In this document: piece after piece, positions 8,547-18,838 of the stretch
Layout: the number at the start of each line of letters is the position of its first letter
Position numbering within the stretch: the stretch's first letter is position 1
Assembly (NCBI RefSeq): GCF_000620125.1
Contig: NZ_JHVL01000002.1
Coordinates: 62,001-126,000 of the forward strand
DNA from: Clostridiisalibacter paucivorans DSM 22131
GTDB taxonomy: Bacteria; Bacillota; Clostridia; Tissierellales; Clostridiisalibacteraceae
Length of the DNA: 64,000 nucleotides
Reading direction: 5' to 3'
Notes under the pieces: model-generated
Databases searched by the model: none
Seen by the model: only the letters and a program-made list of their open reading frames with translations
Told to the model about the DNA's origin: nothing
Position numbers and translations under genes: made by a program

Positions 8547-8632
8547 GTTAGTAGGTATTAGCTAGTAGTTAGTAATTGATGGAAAAAATCCTATGGACTT
8601 TATCATTAAACTACTTACTGTTAACTATTAAC
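8547..8632. repeat. Palindromic dispersed repeat, copy B (MITE-like)
   Basis: This intergenic element of about 86 bp begins GTTAGTAG and ends with CTATTAAC-like sequence. It is inverted relative to copy A (5263-5359), with which it shares the TTGATG, CCTATGG and ATTAAACTA blocks. Confidence 0.65.
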
Positions 8633-8660
8633 TTATTCTATATTTATATAATATTCTAAA

Positions 8661-9161
8661 TTACCAAATATCATAATGTATTTTATCTTCTATATATCTA
8701 CTAGCAGGTTCTTTATCTTCTACATGATATCCAATTGAAACTATAGCCAATGGTATTACTGATTGGGGAATATTGAATATATTCTTTATAGATTCAACTC
8801 TATCTTCATTTGGATATACTCCTAACCAAACTGCCCCTAATCCTAACTCTTCAGCAGCTATAAGAATATTTTCTGTTATTGTGGCACAATCTTGTATCCA
8901 ATACCCATCATCTTTCTCTCTAGACTCATCTCCACATATCATAATAGCTACATCAGCCTCTTTCAACATCTGAGAATACTGATGTACTTGTGTTATTTCT
9001 ATAAGTCTATTCCTATCTCTAACCACTATAAATTCCCATGGCTGTCTATTACCAGCTGAAGATGATGCAATTGCAGACTGTAACAGTTTTTTTACTAAAT
9101 CATCAGACACCCTTTTCCCACTGTATTCTCCTATACTCCTCCCGGTTGAAATACTATCCAT
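8661..9161 (-). CDS. Nitroreductase family FMN oxidoreductase
   Basis: This is a protein of about 166 residues with the nitroreductase fold. RSIGEYSGKRVSDDLVKKLL corresponds to the usual RRSxRxF start. SSAGNRQPWEFIVV is the FMN-phosphate loop, and the second FMN motif is GLGAVWLGVYPNEDRV. The ATG at 9161 is preferred because family members begin MDxIxxRRS and a GAAGGG site lies 9 nt upstream; the longer ATG at 9197 adds an untypical 12 residues. These NAD(P)H-dependent enzymes reduce nitro groups, quinones or flavins, and the substrate cannot be predicted. It appears monocistronic. Confidence 0.9.
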   Translation of the reverse strand: MDSISTGRSIGEYSGKRVSDDLVKKLLQSAIASSSAGNRQPWEFIVVRDRNRLIEITQVHQYSQMLKEADVAIMICGDESREKDDGYWIQDCATITENILIAAEELGLGAVWLGVYPNEDRVESIKNIFNIPQSVIPLAIVSIGYHVEDKEPASRYIEDKIHYDIW

Positions 9162-9289
9162 TTTACCCATCCCTTCCCATATAAGGCAATATGTCATACC
9201 ATTTTATTATGTCAATTTAGTATAACCAAGTGAAGTAAAATTATTTACTTTGAATTCTCAATATTTATACCTTTTTAGTCATTTTCTAT

Positions 9290-10741
9290 TTACATATTAT
9301 ATGGAATTCTTATATGAAATATAGTGCCTTTCCCCATTTCACTATCTACATCTATTAGCCCTTGATGTAAAGAAATTATCTGATTCGCTATGGGAAGCCC
9401 TAGTCCTGTTCCTCCAGTATTTCTGGTTCTAGCTTTATCTACCCTATAGAATCTCTCAAATATATTCGGTAAACTTTCTTTTGGGATACCTATTCCATTA
9501 TCTTTAATCTCTATAACTACATACTTATCTTTAGAATATAAGCTAATCTTTATCTTTCCTCCTTCTGGAGTATACTTTATTGCATTATGGGCTATATTTA
9601 TTATGGCCTGTTGCAATTTTTCTGAATCCACTTTAATTTGTATTTTTTCTTTCTGAATATATTTTATGCTGATATTTTTTTCATCTGCCAAAGGCTTTAG
9701 TCTGGATATCAATTTTTCCAACATAAAATTAATATAAGTTATTTTATAATTTAATGTTAGCTTTTCTTTATCCAAATCCACTAACATCAATAGATCATCT
9801 ATTATATTGTTTAAGCGGTCTATTTCTGAATCTATATCTTCCAGAAAATCTCTATAGATTTCCACATTGGTTTCATTCTGATGTAATAAAGACTCTGATA
9901 ATAATTTAATAGAACTTAGAGGTGTCCTAAGTTCATGGGACACATTGGCTACAAAATCCTTTCTTTGAGTGTCAACTTGGTCCAATTTTATAGTCATGAC
10001 ATTAAAGGCATTGGCCAATTGACTGAATTCATCATTTGTATTTATTTCTACCCTTTGACCTAAATCTCCTTGAGCCATTTTATTTATAGCAGTAGTAAAT
10101 CTTGTAATAGGTTTTGAAAATATAGATGCAAACCAATAGCTTATTATAAGTATTATAGACATAGTCACTAAGGAAACCATATTGATTGCCTGTCTGATTT
10201 CTCTAACTCGATTATATTCATCTCTAAGGGATGTCAGTACCAATGTAGCCCCTACAACTTTATTATCAACCATTATAGGGTCTCCTATATACATCATCGG
10301 ACCAGAGTCATTAAATTCATATGTATTCACCTTTGTATCACCAGAAAGGGCAATATCTATCTCTTCATAATTCAACCTTTTATTAATCAATTTTTCATTT
10401 GAATCTCCTTTTACCACTTTTTTATCATCTACAACAATTATTCTAGAACCTATTTCTTTACTAAAATTATCAATTTGATTTTTTAATACATCTCTAAGAA
10501 AAAAACTACTTCCTTCATCAGCATTCAAAAAGAATTTTACTCTATTGGAAAGAATATTGGCATTTATTAACGTATCCTTTTCTTTTTGCTCAATATAAAG
10601 GTTAAGAAGAGTTCTAGTGATAAATATATTAACTATCACTACAAAAATAAGAATTAATAATAAATAGGTGGAAACAAGTTTCCACCTTATACTTATAAAC
10701 CTGTTTTTATTGTTCAGTCTTACCCCTAAAATAGTAACCAA
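9290..10741 (-). CDS. Membrane sensor histidine kinase (HAMP-HisKA-HATPase)
   Basis: This 483-residue kinase has two membrane helices (about 22-41 and 187-206) that bracket an extracytoplasmic sensor domain of about 145 residues. A HAMP linker (about 208-260) follows, then the H-box FVANVSHELRTPLSS with phosphorylatable His269. The ATPase domain has an N-box (NIAHNAIKYTP), G1 (DNGIGIP), F-box (FERFYRVD) and G2 (GGTGLGLPI). It belongs to the PhoR/WalK-like family and pairs with the response regulator encoded immediately upstream; the ATG overlaps the regulator's end by 35 nt, so translation is coupled. The signal is unknown. Confidence 0.92.
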   Translation of the reverse strand: MVTILGVRLNNKNRFISIRWKLVSTYLLLILIFVVIVNIFITRTLLNLYIEQKEKDTLINANILSNRVKFFLNADEGSSFFLRDVLKNQIDNFSKEIGSRIIVVDDKKVVKGDSNEKLINKRLNYEEIDIALSGDTKVNTYEFNDSGPMMYIGDPIMVDNKVVGATLVLTSLRDEYNRVREIRQAINMVSLVTMSIILIISYWFASIFSKPITRFTTAINKMAQGDLGQRVEINTNDEFSQLANAFNVMTIKLDQVDTQRKDFVANVSHELRTPLSSIKLLSESLLHQNETNVEIYRDFLEDIDSEIDRLNNIIDDLLMLVDLDKEKLTLNYKITYINFMLEKLISRLKPLADEKNISIKYIQKEKIQIKVDSEKLQQAIINIAHNAIKYTPEGGKIKISLYSKDKYVVIEIKDNGIGIPKESLPNIFERFYRVDKARTRNTGGTGLGLPIANQIISLHQGLIDVDSEMGKGTIFHIRIPYNM

Positions 10742-11405
10742 CTCCCCATTTGGTCAATATATATTCTGCTTGACTAGAATTTTGCTCTATTTTTTCTCTC
10801 AGTCTTCTTATATGTACATCTACAGTTCTCAAATCTCCAAAATATTCATATCCCCATATTATTTCTAAAAGTTCTTCTCTATTAAATACCTTGCCAGGAT
10901 TTGTAGCTAACAATAGAAAAAGGTCAAATTCCTTAGCCGTAAGATTAATCTCCCTTCCCTTTACTGTAATCTTTCTTCCCAATGTATTTATAGTAAAATC
11001 ATCTACCTTTATTATTTGTTCACCATTTCTTGTGTTTTTAGAATTTACTCTCCTAAATATGGCCTTTATTCTAGCTTTAAGCTCCAATATATTAAAAGGT
11101 TTTGTAAGATAATCATCAGCACCATACTCTAATCCCAATATTTTATTCATATCTTCTCCCTTAGCAGTAAGCATTATAATAGGGATTTCTGATTTTTCTC
11201 TTATTCTCTGACAGACTTCTAGACCATCCATTCCAGGAAGCATTAAATCTAATATTATTAAATTAAATTCTCCTTCTTTCCACTTTTTAAGAGCTTCAAT
11301 ACCGTCATAGGCAGCATCAGTTTCGTATCCATCTTGTTCCAAGCTATATTTTAATCCTTTAACTAATAAGGATTCATCATCAACTATGAGTATTCTATTA
11401 CTCAT
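10707..11405 (-). CDS. OmpR-family response regulator
   Basis: This 232-residue regulator has a receiver domain with acidic residues DD9-10, phosphoacceptor Asp53 in LIILDLMLPG, Thr in MLTAKGE and Lys in YLTKPF. A C-terminal winged helix follows, with LTAKEFDLFLLLATNPGKVFNREELLEIIWGYEY and DVHIRRLREKIE. It is the partner of the overlapping kinase gene. It lies 30 nt after selB on the same strand, so it may be read through from the selenium genes; whether that is meaningful is not known. The PhoP/WalR-like subgroup cannot be settled by eye. Confidence 0.93.
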   Translation of the reverse strand: MSNRILIVDDESLLVKGLKYSLEQDGYETDAAYDGIEALKKWKEGEFNLIILDLMLPGMDGLEVCQRIREKSEIPIIMLTAKGEDMNKILGLEYGADDYLTKPFNILELKARIKAIFRRVNSKNTRNGEQIIKVDDFTINTLGRKITVKGREINLTAKEFDLFLLLATNPGKVFNREELLEIIWGYEYFGDLRTVDVHIRRLREKIEQNSSQAEYILTKWGVGYYFRGKTEQ

Positions 11406-11435
11406 GTAATCACCTCATAATAATTATTATAGTCA

Positions 11436-13352
11436 CTAATCTTTTTTATATAATATTCTTTTATTTCCATCACGAACAGTAATTTTTTTACTATCAAAAT
11501 GCTCTAATAAATATATAGCATATTTTCTATTAGTTTTTAAATAATCCCTAAATTGCCCCACTGTAATAAATCCATCGTTATTAATAACGTACTTTAACTC
11601 TTTTATTGCAGATTTATAAAAATCTTTGTGCATAATCATATCTTCTTTAATTGAAACTAGAGTACCTTCTAGAATCATTGCTAATAAAACCTCTTCTACA
11701 TCATCTTTATTATATCTCACCTCTGCTAAAATCTCATCTCTATTTTTAGGACAATATCCAAAGGATTTATATATTTGTTCCAAATTTTCTTTTATCTCTA
11801 AATAAATACCTTTGTATTTAACTTTAAAACCTTTCAGACAAATATATTCCCTCTTCTGCTCTATTTTGTTCTGCTTATTCATCTTCTCAAAAAACTTATC
11901 ACTGATATTTATTGTCGCATTAGATAAAAATCTACTTCTTAACTCTTCCTTAGAAATACCTTGTCTTAGTGGATATTTTTCATGATACTTCTTAATATAG
12001 TCTATTATTTTTTTTGAAACTTCCATAAAATATTCCATATGTATTACATATGTATTTTTAATATCATCAAATATAATTATAACATTTTTTTCTATTAAGA
12101 TTTTCAATATATCAATTAATTCTTCTTCTATTAATAGGGTTTGTGAAGATATATATGATAATAATGGAAATTTGTCACTATTTCTTTTTATTACAGACTC
12201 AATTATATCCTCATTATCTCCCTTTTCCTTTATGCCAAATTCTTTCAATATTTCTTTATTAAATCTTTTCCTTTTTGGTGGATTACTATCCAATATTTCT
12301 CCCCCACCTATGGTTACCATTGGAGAATAAAATCTTATTATAAACCTGTCTCCTTGACTAGCTACAGTTTTATCTTCTAGTCTAAGTTGAGCATAACAAC
12401 TTTCACCTGGCAATAACATATCTCTATCCAATAATATTACCCTACACAATATTTCTTTAGTACCTAAATACAATCTTACTCTATTACGATTTTCTATTAT
12501 TCTAGGAGAATCTTTTAATAATTCTAATTTAACATCTAACATCATAGTCGGAAGCATTGAATCCACAGGTCCCATTACATCTCCTCTATCTATATGGGAT
12601 TTTTTTATACCTGTTATATTTATGGCAACCCTTTGTCCAGGATACGTGATTTTCATATCCTCTCCATGTACCTGTATAGACCTTACTCTACAAATCTTTT
12701 CTTTAGGAAAAATTTCCATTTCGTCTCCCACATTTATCTTTCCAGATAACTGTGTCCCTGTTATTATGGTTCCAAATCCTTTTAAGGTAAATGCCCTATC
12801 AATTGGTACCCTAGCAATCCCTTTAGCACTAATATCCTTTAAGGAATTTGCCATCTTATCTATTTCTTCTATTATTTTTTTTATTCCTATTTTACTAATA
12901 GAAGATACCTCTACTATTGGACTCCCTTCCAAAAAAGTTCCCTTTATATATTCCTCTGTATCTTCTCTAACCAATTTAATCCACTCTTTATCCACCATAT
13001 CTACTTTTGTCAATGCTATAATACCATTTTTCACCTTCAATATATTCAATATATCTAAATGCTCTTTAGTTTGAGGCATAACTCCTTCATCTGCAGCTAT
13101 GACTAATACGACCATGTCCATACCTACTACTCCAGCAAGCATATTTTTAATAAATTTTTCATGACCTGGAACATCTATTATTCCTGCTCTTTTTCCACTG
13201 GGCAAATCAAAATATGTAAATCCCAATTCGATTGATATACCTCTATTCTTTTCTTCCTTCAATCTATCAGTTTCTCTCCCAGTTAATGCCTTTATTAATG
13301 TACTCTTACCATGGTCTATATGGCCAGCTGTTCCTATTATAACATTTTTCAT
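11436..13352 (-). CDS. selB: Selenocysteine-specific elongation factor SelB
   Basis: SelB carries Sec-tRNA to UGA codons marked by a SECIS hairpin. The 638-residue protein has the GTPase motifs G1 (GHIDHGKST, residues 10-18), G3 (DVPGHEKF) and G4 written TKVD instead of NKxD, as is common in SelB. EF-Tu-like beta-barrel domains follow, including the [15 protein letters not shown] signature. The C-terminal half (about 380-638) is the series of winged helices that bind the SECIS RNA, ending [27 protein letters not shown]. It starts 1 nt from the selA stop codon, so the two are translationally linked. Confidence 0.97.
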   Translation of the reverse strand: MKNVIIGTAGHIDHGKSTLIKALTGRETDRLKEEKNRGISIELGFTYFDLPSGKRAGIIDVPGHEKFIKNMLAGVVGMDMVVLVIAADEGVMPQTKEHLDILNILKVKNGIIALTKVDMVDKEWIKLVREDTEEYIKGTFLEGSPIVEVSSISKIGIKKIIEEIDKMANSLKDISAKGIARVPIDRAFTLKGFGTIITGTQLSGKINVGDEMEIFPKEKICRVRSIQVHGEDMKITYPGQRVAINITGIKKSHIDRGDVMGPVDSMLPTMMLDVKLELLKDSPRIIENRNRVRLYLGTKEILCRVILLDRDMLLPGESCYAQLRLEDKTVASQGDRFIIRFYSPMVTIGGGEILDSNPPKRKRFNKEILKEFGIKEKGDNEDIIESVIKRNSDKFPLLSYISSQTLLIEEELIDILKILIEKNVIIIFDDIKNTYVIHMEYFMEVSKKIIDYIKKYHEKYPLRQGISKEELRSRFLSNATINISDKFFEKMNKQNKIEQKREYICLKGFKVKYKGIYLEIKENLEQIYKSFGYCPKNRDEILAEVRYNKDDVEEVLLAMILEGTLVSIKEDMIMHKDFYKSAIKELKYVINNDGFITVGQFRDYLKTNRKYAIYLLEHFDSKKITVRDGNKRILYKKD

Positions 13353-13353
13353 C

Positions 13354-14790
13354 CTAAAACCCCTTTATATGATGATTACTCAATACCCTTTCAAGTTCAT
13401 ATACTATTATATCAAATTCATCTTCTTTTACAGTTCGTAAATCTATATAAATTTTATCTTTAAATACTCTAACTACCACTGGAATACTTTCTTTCCTTAA
13501 TCTCCTCTCTATTTCAGATGCTGTTAAATCATTTGAAACTAATTCTATAAGTTTTGTTGGTATTTTTTCCAAAGGCAATGCTCCACCACCAACTTGTGAA
13601 AAACCATCTACTATTTTCACATTAATCTTTCCTGTAAGTTTATCAATTATCTTATTAGATAATATATTTGCCTTTAAAGAGACCTCTTCTATAGACATGG
13701 TCAACATCTTTAAAGTAGGTATTTTCTTTATCGCTTTCTCTTCATCTAAGTATAGTCTCAATATTAATTCCAACGTGGCTATTGTGAACTTATCTACCCT
13801 TAAAGCTCTAGTTAGAGGATTTTTTTTCATTTTATCTATATATTTTTTTTTGCCTACTATTATACCAGCCTGAGGCCCTCCTAATAACTTGTCTCCACTA
13901 AACGTAACTATATCTATCCCTGATTCTATAGACTCTTTTACAGTGGGCTCATGCTCTATGCCATATTTCTCCAAATCTACCAATACTCCACTGCCTATAT
14001 CCTCTATTACAGGTATTTCAAATTTCTCTCCTATTTTAACTAACTCTTCAATACTTACTGATTTAGTGAAACCTAAAATTCTATAATTGCTTGTGTGGAC
14101 CTTAAGTAATGCACCTGTTTCTTCTCCTATACCATTTGTATAATCTTTCAAATGGGTTTTGTTTGTGGTTCCCACATCTATTAATTTAGCTCCACTCTGT
14201 TCCATAACATCAGGAACTCTAAATGAACCTCCTATTTCAACTAATTCACCTCTAGAGACGATAACTTCCTTGTCCTTTGCCATAGTATTAAGTACAAGCA
14301 TAACTGCAGCAGCATTATTATTTACTACTAATGCTGCCTCAGCACCTGTAATTCTAGTTATAATACCTTCAATATGATCATATCTTAAACCTCTACTACC
14401 TTCTAATAAATTGTATTCTAAGTTAGAATAATTTGTAACCACATCTACTACATATTCCATTATTTCTTTATCTATAAGAGATCTCCCTAAATTAGTATGA
14501 ATTATAGTCCCCGTAGCATTTATAACCCTTTTAAATTTAATCTCCATTTTATTTTGGGCTTTATTAGATATTATATCTTCTATATTGTTAACCATGTTTT
14601 TTAATTGTTGTAATTCTATATTATTAGATAAAATATCTTTTCTTAAACCTTCTATTGTTTCTCTAATTGTGTTCACTACCACATTTCTAGGTATATCTTT
14701 CAATAGATCTATTATTTTATTGGAATTCAATAGATTATCTACCTTTGGAAGTATTTTAAACATGTCTTGTCTATTAGACACAAAAATCAT
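13354..14790 (-). CDS. selA: L-seryl-tRNA(Sec) selenium transferase SelA
   Basis: SelA converts seryl-tRNA(Sec) to selenocysteinyl-tRNA(Sec) using selenophosphate and PLP. The 478-residue protein has an N-terminal tRNA-binding helical region, the [17 protein letters not shown] motif (88-103), and PLP lysine Lys301 in [12 protein letters not shown]. The C-terminal small domain has [10 protein letters not shown]. Length and motifs are standard. The gene lies between selD and selB in the order selD-selA-selB, and its substrates come from the neighbouring selD and from the tRNA-Sec 6 kb away. Confidence 0.97.
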   Translation of the reverse strand: MIFVSNRQDMFKILPKVDNLLNSNKIIDLLKDIPRNVVVNTIRETIEGLRKDILSNNIELQQLKNMVNNIEDIISNKAQNKMEIKFKRVINATGTIIHTNLGRSLIDKEIMEYVVDVVTNYSNLEYNLLEGSRGLRYDHIEGIITRITGAEAALVVNNNAAAVMLVLNTMAKDKEVIVSRGELVEIGGSFRVPDVMEQSGAKLIDVGTTNKTHLKDYTNGIGEETGALLKVHTSNYRILGFTKSVSIEELVKIGEKFEIPVIEDIGSGVLVDLEKYGIEHEPTVKESIESGIDIVTFSGDKLLGGPQAGIIVGKKKYIDKMKKNPLTRALRVDKFTIATLELILRLYLDEEKAIKKIPTLKMLTMSIEEVSLKANILSNKIIDKLTGKINVKIVDGFSQVGGGALPLEKIPTKLIELVSNDLTASEIERRLRKESIPVVVRVFKDKIYIDLRTVKEDEFDIIVYELERVLSNHHIKGF

Positions 14791-14815
14791 TTCCTTTCAT
14801 CATAAAATTTCAAAA

Positions 14816-15856
14816 TTATACAACTAAAATGGGATAATCTCCTTTTTCTAAAACCCTTCCTATAGTCCAATATTTTATTTCATGCTTTTTAAAATTTTGT
14901 TTCAGATCTTCTAAATTTGATTCATTTACTGATAAGAGTAATCCTCCAGATGTCTGGGGATCAAACATAATATCTCTATATGTCTCTGATATATCATCTG
15001 AAAACATAACATTATCTCCAATATATTTCTTATTAGAATAGGCACCCCCAGGGACAAGACCCATATTGGCCAATGAAATAGCCTCTTCTATTATAGGTAT
15101 TTCTTTGTGGTCAAATTCTAATGTTACAGAACTTCCCTGGGCCATTTCAAGGCCATGACCCAAAAGACCAAAACCTGTTACATCTGTACAGCTATTAACT
15201 TCTACTCCCTTTGTAGCTTCCATAGCATATTTATTTAACAAAATCATTGTCTCTATTGCATTTTTATAAGTATCATTACTTACCATATCTGCCTTTATAC
15301 CTGTATTTATTATACCTAATCCTAAAGGTTTAGTAAGTATTAAATAATCCCCTTTCTTAGCACTGCTATTTTTAAGTATATCATTGGGATTAGCAAAACC
15401 TGTAACAGTAAGTCCATATTTAGGTTCATCATCTTCTACTGTATGTCCCCCAACAATAATTGCCCCTGCTTCTGTCACCTTGTCATGACCACCCTTTAGT
15501 ATCTTGGTCATAACATCAGTTGATAGACAGTTTGGAAAACATATAATATTCATTGCCAATTTGGGCTGACCTCCCATTGCATATATATCACTTAATGCAT
15601 TTGCTGCTGCTATCTGGCCAAATATATAAGGGTCATCTACTACTGGAGTAAAAAAATCTATAGTCTGTATAATAGCAGTATCATCATTTAATTTATATAC
15701 TGCTCCATCATCTGAAGTACTTACACCTACCATCAATCTATCATCTTTTATTTCTGGTAATTGACACAGTACCTGTGCCAAGGTCTCAGGACCTATTTTA
15801 GCTGCTCATCCAGAACTCTTGGTTAACTGAGTCAATCTTATTTGCTCCACTGTCAA
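14816..15856 (-). CDS. selD: Selenide, water dikinase SelD, a selenoprotein with Sec17
   Basis: SelD makes selenophosphate from selenide and ATP. The uninterrupted frame begins at 15781, but that start lacks the catalytic N-terminus. Reading through one in-frame TGA (15806-15808) gives LTKSSG-U-AAKIGPETLAQV, the classical active-site motif with selenocysteine where E. coli SelD has Cys17, followed by the conserved Lys. The TTG at 15856 has AAGGAG 8 nt upstream, so UGA is codon 17 of 346 residues. A GTG at 15850 is the alternative start. Later motifs include DFFTPVVDDPY, GGHTVEDDEPKYGL and FDPQTSGGLL. A hairpin 11 nt after UGA fits a bacterial SECIS. It starts beside the stop of the ComEA-like gene. 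Confidence 0.95.
15780..15808 (-). promoter_or_regulatory. Putative SECIS element in selD
   Basis: Eleven nucleotides after the UGA codon, the minus strand has AGGTC-CTGA-GACCT (15781-15794), a 5-bp stem with a 4-nt loop. Flanking GC pairs could extend it. Position and size match bacterial SECIS hairpins, which lie within the coding sequence just 3' of UGA. Confidence 0.75.
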
Positions 15857-15868
15857 GTTTATCACTCC

Positions 15869-16510
15869 TTAATTTACTGTAATCATATCCTTAATACCTT
15901 CGTATATTTTCTGACCTATTCCATTAACATTTTGAATATCTTCAATATTTTTAAATCCATTTTCATTCCTATATTCAACTATTCTTTTAGCTTTTACTTC
16001 TCCTATGCCTGGCAATTCCATAAGTTCAGTAATTGATGCAATATTTATATTTATTTTTCTAACATTGGTCTCAATAGAATCATTCCATCCATCTGTAGTT
16101 AATTCCGTATCCTGTGATATTTTATTTCTATCATCTATACTGGGTATATTAATTTTTTCTTCATCATTAATCTTTTTTGCCCTGTTTATTCTTTTTATAT
16201 CTGCCTTTTCTGTCAATCCTCCCGCTGCATTTATTGCGTCTATTAATCTAGAATCTATGTCTAATACAATAACTCCTGGATTATGGACCTCTCCACTTAT
16301 ATCAACCATTATTTTGCTTTCTTCAGTAGTATTATTTTCTATTTCATTATTATATTCTAATTCTGGTTTTTCAAATGTATCTTTTCCATAGGAAGAATCA
16401 TTTGAAATTTTTATCTTATCATCTATTACTATATTATATCCTATCAAACCCACTATAACTATTATAAGGAAAAATATAACTATATGTTCTCTTTTATTAA
16501 ACATATCCAA
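15869..16510 (-). CDS. comEA: ComEA-like DNA-binding protein (SLBB plus helix-hairpin-helix)
   Basis: This 213-residue protein has one N-terminal membrane helix (IVIFFLIIVIVGLIGYNIVI, about 9-28). An extracytoplasmic linker and an SLBB-type domain follow (IMVDISGEVHNPGVIVLD to RLIDAINAAGG, about 67-105). The C-terminal tandem helix-hairpin-helix pair is ELMELPGIGEVKAKRIVEYR and VNGIGQKIYEGI. ComEA proteins bind incoming DNA at the membrane during transformation. No comEB or comEC is adjacent, so a competence role is not established. The gene ends right at the selD ribosome site and may be the first gene of the selenium transcript. Confidence 0.88.
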   Translation of the reverse strand: MDMFNKREHIVIFFLIIVIVGLIGYNIVIDDKIKISNDSSYGKDTFEKPELEYNNEIENNTTEESKIMVDISGEVHNPGVIVLDIDSRLIDAINAAGGLTEKADIKRINRAKKINDEEKINIPSIDDRNKISQDTELTTDGWNDSIETNVRKININIASITELMELPGIGEVKAKRIVEYRNENGFKNIEDIQNVNGIGQKIYEGIKDMITVN

Positions 16511-16738
16511 TAGATATTCACTTCCCTTTTCATAAAACCTTAAATTATATTTTCTACATTATAGTTAAAAACCCTTCTTTTTTGAAATGAGTAATTAATT
16601 TGGGAATGCATTGTATAATTTTACCAACAAGAAATTATCATTTAGTAAAATTATTTCTTAAAATTTTATTTTTTTTTGATATACTATATAGGTAAAGTTT
16701 TTATTCTTAAACAACTAAGCTAATTCAGAGGTGAGTAT

Positions 16739-18043
16739 ATGAAAAAAATTGTATCAATTGTCTTTGTCCTTATTATAATAACTAATATTCCTTTATATGC
16801 CCATAGCAATTCTAATCTCAATATTTTGGGAAAATCAGCAATATTAATAGATGCTGAAACAGGAAATGTATTGTATCAAAAAGATATGCATAAAAAAATG
16901 TATCCTGCCAGTACTACTAAAATAATGACAGCAATATTGGCTCTAGAAAACAGTGAACTTACTGATATGGTAACAGTAGATAAAAAAAGCCCATATGAAG
17001 TAGATGGAAGCCATATAGCATTGGAGCCAGGCGAAGTCTTATCTATGAATGATATGCTTCATGCACTTTTGATAGAATCAGCTAACGATGCAGCATTGGT
17101 TATAGCTCGCCATATATCTGGATCTGTAGAAGAATTTGCAAAACTTATGAATAAGAAGGCAATAGAAATAGGTGCCAAGAATACTAATTTTGTAAATCCC
17201 AATGGACTTCCCGACCAAAATCATACTACAACGGCTTATGATTTGGCAATGATGGCTAGATATGCTATGCAAAATAAAACATTTAAAAAAATTGTGAGCA
17301 ATTATAAATATACAATCCCAGCTACCGAAATTAAAGGAGAACCTAGAAATTTGTTTTCAGCTAATAGATTATTATATGGTACAGGGGCTAGCAATAAAAT
17401 AAATGTAGATGGGAAAGTTGTTGATATAAAATACCCAGATGCCGATGGTATTAAGACAGGGTATACAGACGTTGCTCGGAATTGTTTAGTTTCTACAGCT
17501 ATTAGAGGCGATACCCGTCTTATAGCTGTTGTATTAGGAGCAGAAGGAAAAAATGTATACGTAGATACTCATAAATTATTAAACTATGGTTTTGATAATT
17601 TTGTTAGTCAAAGAATATCCTTTAAAAATGAATTTATTAAAAATATAGATGTTAAATATGGTGATAAATCTTTTGTAACTGCCGTTACTGGTCAAGATGT
17701 ATTTGCTCTTATACCTAAAGATAAACAAGATAATATAAAAAAGGAAATTATTATGGGAAATAAAATAGATGCCCCTGTTACAGAAAACCAAGTTCTCGGT
17801 ATGATTGAATATAAATTAGATAATCAAGTTATAGGTACTTGTAATATCATTGCAACATCTAATATAAATAGGAAGGGTATTTATAATGTAGTTAGTACAG
17901 ATAGGCAATTTACTTTATTTAAAAAATGGTGGTTTTGGGCTATAATTTTATTTATCTTGTGGAGAAGCTACATAGGCTATAAAAGATATAAAAGAAAGAA
18001 AAGAAAAAGGCAAGAATCATCACCTTTTGTATATAGAAGATAA
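16739..18043 (+). CDS. dacF: D-alanyl-D-alanine carboxypeptidase (DacF/PBP5 type, S11 family)
   Basis: This enzyme trims the terminal D-Ala of peptidoglycan stem peptides. The 434-residue protein has a signal peptide (KKIVSIVFVLIIITNIPLYAHS). Its active-site motifs are S58-T-T-K61 in YPASTTKIMTA, S114-A-N116 in IESANDAAL, and K239-T-G in DGIKTGYTDVA. A PBP5-like C-terminal beta domain, a membrane helix (WWFWAIILFILWRSYIGY) and a basic tail anchor it. It is the only complete protein-coding gene on the plus strand. The start has AGAGGTGAG at good spacing. In sporulating bacteria DacF paralogues can be forespore-specific; no sporulation promoter could be confirmed here. Confidence 0.93.
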   Translation: MKKIVSIVFVLIIITNIPLYAHSNSNLNILGKSAILIDAETGNVLYQKDMHKKMYPASTTKIMTAILALENSELTDMVTVDKKSPYEVDGSHIALEPGEVLSMNDMLHALLIESANDAALVIARHISGSVEEFAKLMNKKAIEIGAKNTNFVNPNGLPDQNHTTTAYDLAMMARYAMQNKTFKKIVSNYKYTIPATEIKGEPRNLFSANRLLYGTGASNKINVDGKVVDIKYPDADGIKTGYTDVARNCLVSTAIRGDTRLIAVVLGAEGKNVYVDTHKLLNYGFDNFVSQRISFKNEFIKNIDVKYGDKSFVTAVTGQDVFALIPKDKQDNIKKEIIMGNKIDAPVTENQVLGMIEYKLDNQVIGTCNIIATSNINRKGIYNVVSTDRQFTLFKKWWFWAIILFILWRSYIGYKRYKRKKRKRQESSPFVYRR

Positions 18044-18071
18044 AAAAGCCAAATATACTTGGCTTTTTTTT
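18042..18071. terminator. Bidirectional terminator between dacF and the YheO-like gene
   Basis: The stem AAAAAAGCCA / TGGCTTTTTT, with a T run on the plus strand and a matching one on the minus strand, lies between the convergent gene ends. Confidence 0.85.
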
Positions 18072-18090
18072 AGACTTTTAATCACAGGCA

Positions 18091-18741
18091 TTATTTATCT
18101 GTTCTTATTTCATCTAGATAATTATATATGGTATATCTAGAAACACATAGTACATCTGCTACATAATCTACAGAACCCTTTATTAAAAATGTACCCTTGC
18201 TTTCTAATTCCTTTACTATATCAACCTTCTCATCTTTATTTAAATATGCTACTGGCTTCCCAACTTGCTCCAATACCTTATTTACAACACTACATAAAAT
18301 ATCATTTATATTAGTTCCATATGTTTCTTCTTCTATCTTAGATTTTTTTTCATCTAATGTCTCTGTTATTTCTTGAATAACTGTCCTAGTCACTATAAAT
18401 TTAGAAATATCAACATTTATACATAAACAACCAATAACCTGATTATTATCATCTTTTATAAAAGCAGTTGAGGACTTTAACGTCCTTCCATCTACAGTAA
18501 TATTTTTATATCGGATTAAGCTTTTATCAAATTCTTTGTTCCTTATAGCTTTAAGGCCCCTTTCAGTCATGGGACTCCCTACTTTTCTACCAGTTACATG
18601 ACCATTTGCTATAGCTATTATAGACTGCTGAGGATTAGATATATCATGAAGCACTACTTCACAATCATTACCAAAGGTTTTAGCTACGACTTCAACCAAT
18701 GGAATAAAGCTCTTTAATAATGGATGTATTTTCTTTGACAT
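18091..18741 (-). CDS. YheO/DauR-like transcriptional regulator (PAS_6 plus HTH)
   Basis: This 216-residue regulator has an N-terminal YheO-like PAS domain (LKSFIPLVEVVAKTFGNDCEVVLHDISNPQQSI to GCLCINVDIS, about 9-112) and a C-terminal helix-turn-helix (SVDYVADVLCVSRYTIYNYLDEIR, about 189-212). Members such as DauR respond to small molecules, including D-amino-acid metabolism signals. The ligand here is unknown, although the convergent D-Ala carboxypeptidase is suggestive only. It is monocistronic, bounded by terminators on both sides. Confidence 0.85.
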   Translation of the reverse strand: MSKKIHPLLKSFIPLVEVVAKTFGNDCEVVLHDISNPQQSIIAIANGHVTGRKVGSPMTERGLKAIRNKEFDKSLIRYKNITVDGRTLKSSTAFIKDDNNQVIGCLCINVDISKFIVTRTVIQEITETLDEKKSKIEEETYGTNINDILCSVVNKVLEQVGKPVAYLNKDEKVDIVKELESKGTFLIKGSVDYVADVLCVSRYTIYNYLDEIRTDK

Positions 18742-18798
18742 TTATTTCACTCCATTGCATATTTTATTTTTTATTTTACCATATTATTGTAACTTTTT

Positions 18799-18837
18799 AA
18801 ACAAAATATCCCGAGAATTCTCGAGACATTTTGTTTA
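18799..18837 (-). terminator. Terminator after rsfS
   Basis: A near-perfect 36-nt dyad (AAACAAAAT, then TCTCGAGAATTCTCGGGA, then ATTTTGTTT) begins 1-2 nt after the rsfS stop codon and ends in a short T run on the minus strand. Confidence 0.7.
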
Positions 18838-18838
18838 G

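Noticed and set aside
12622-13074. Plus-strand 150-codon frame
   Set aside because: It is antisense to selB in a shadow frame, has no ribosome site and no recognisable motif.
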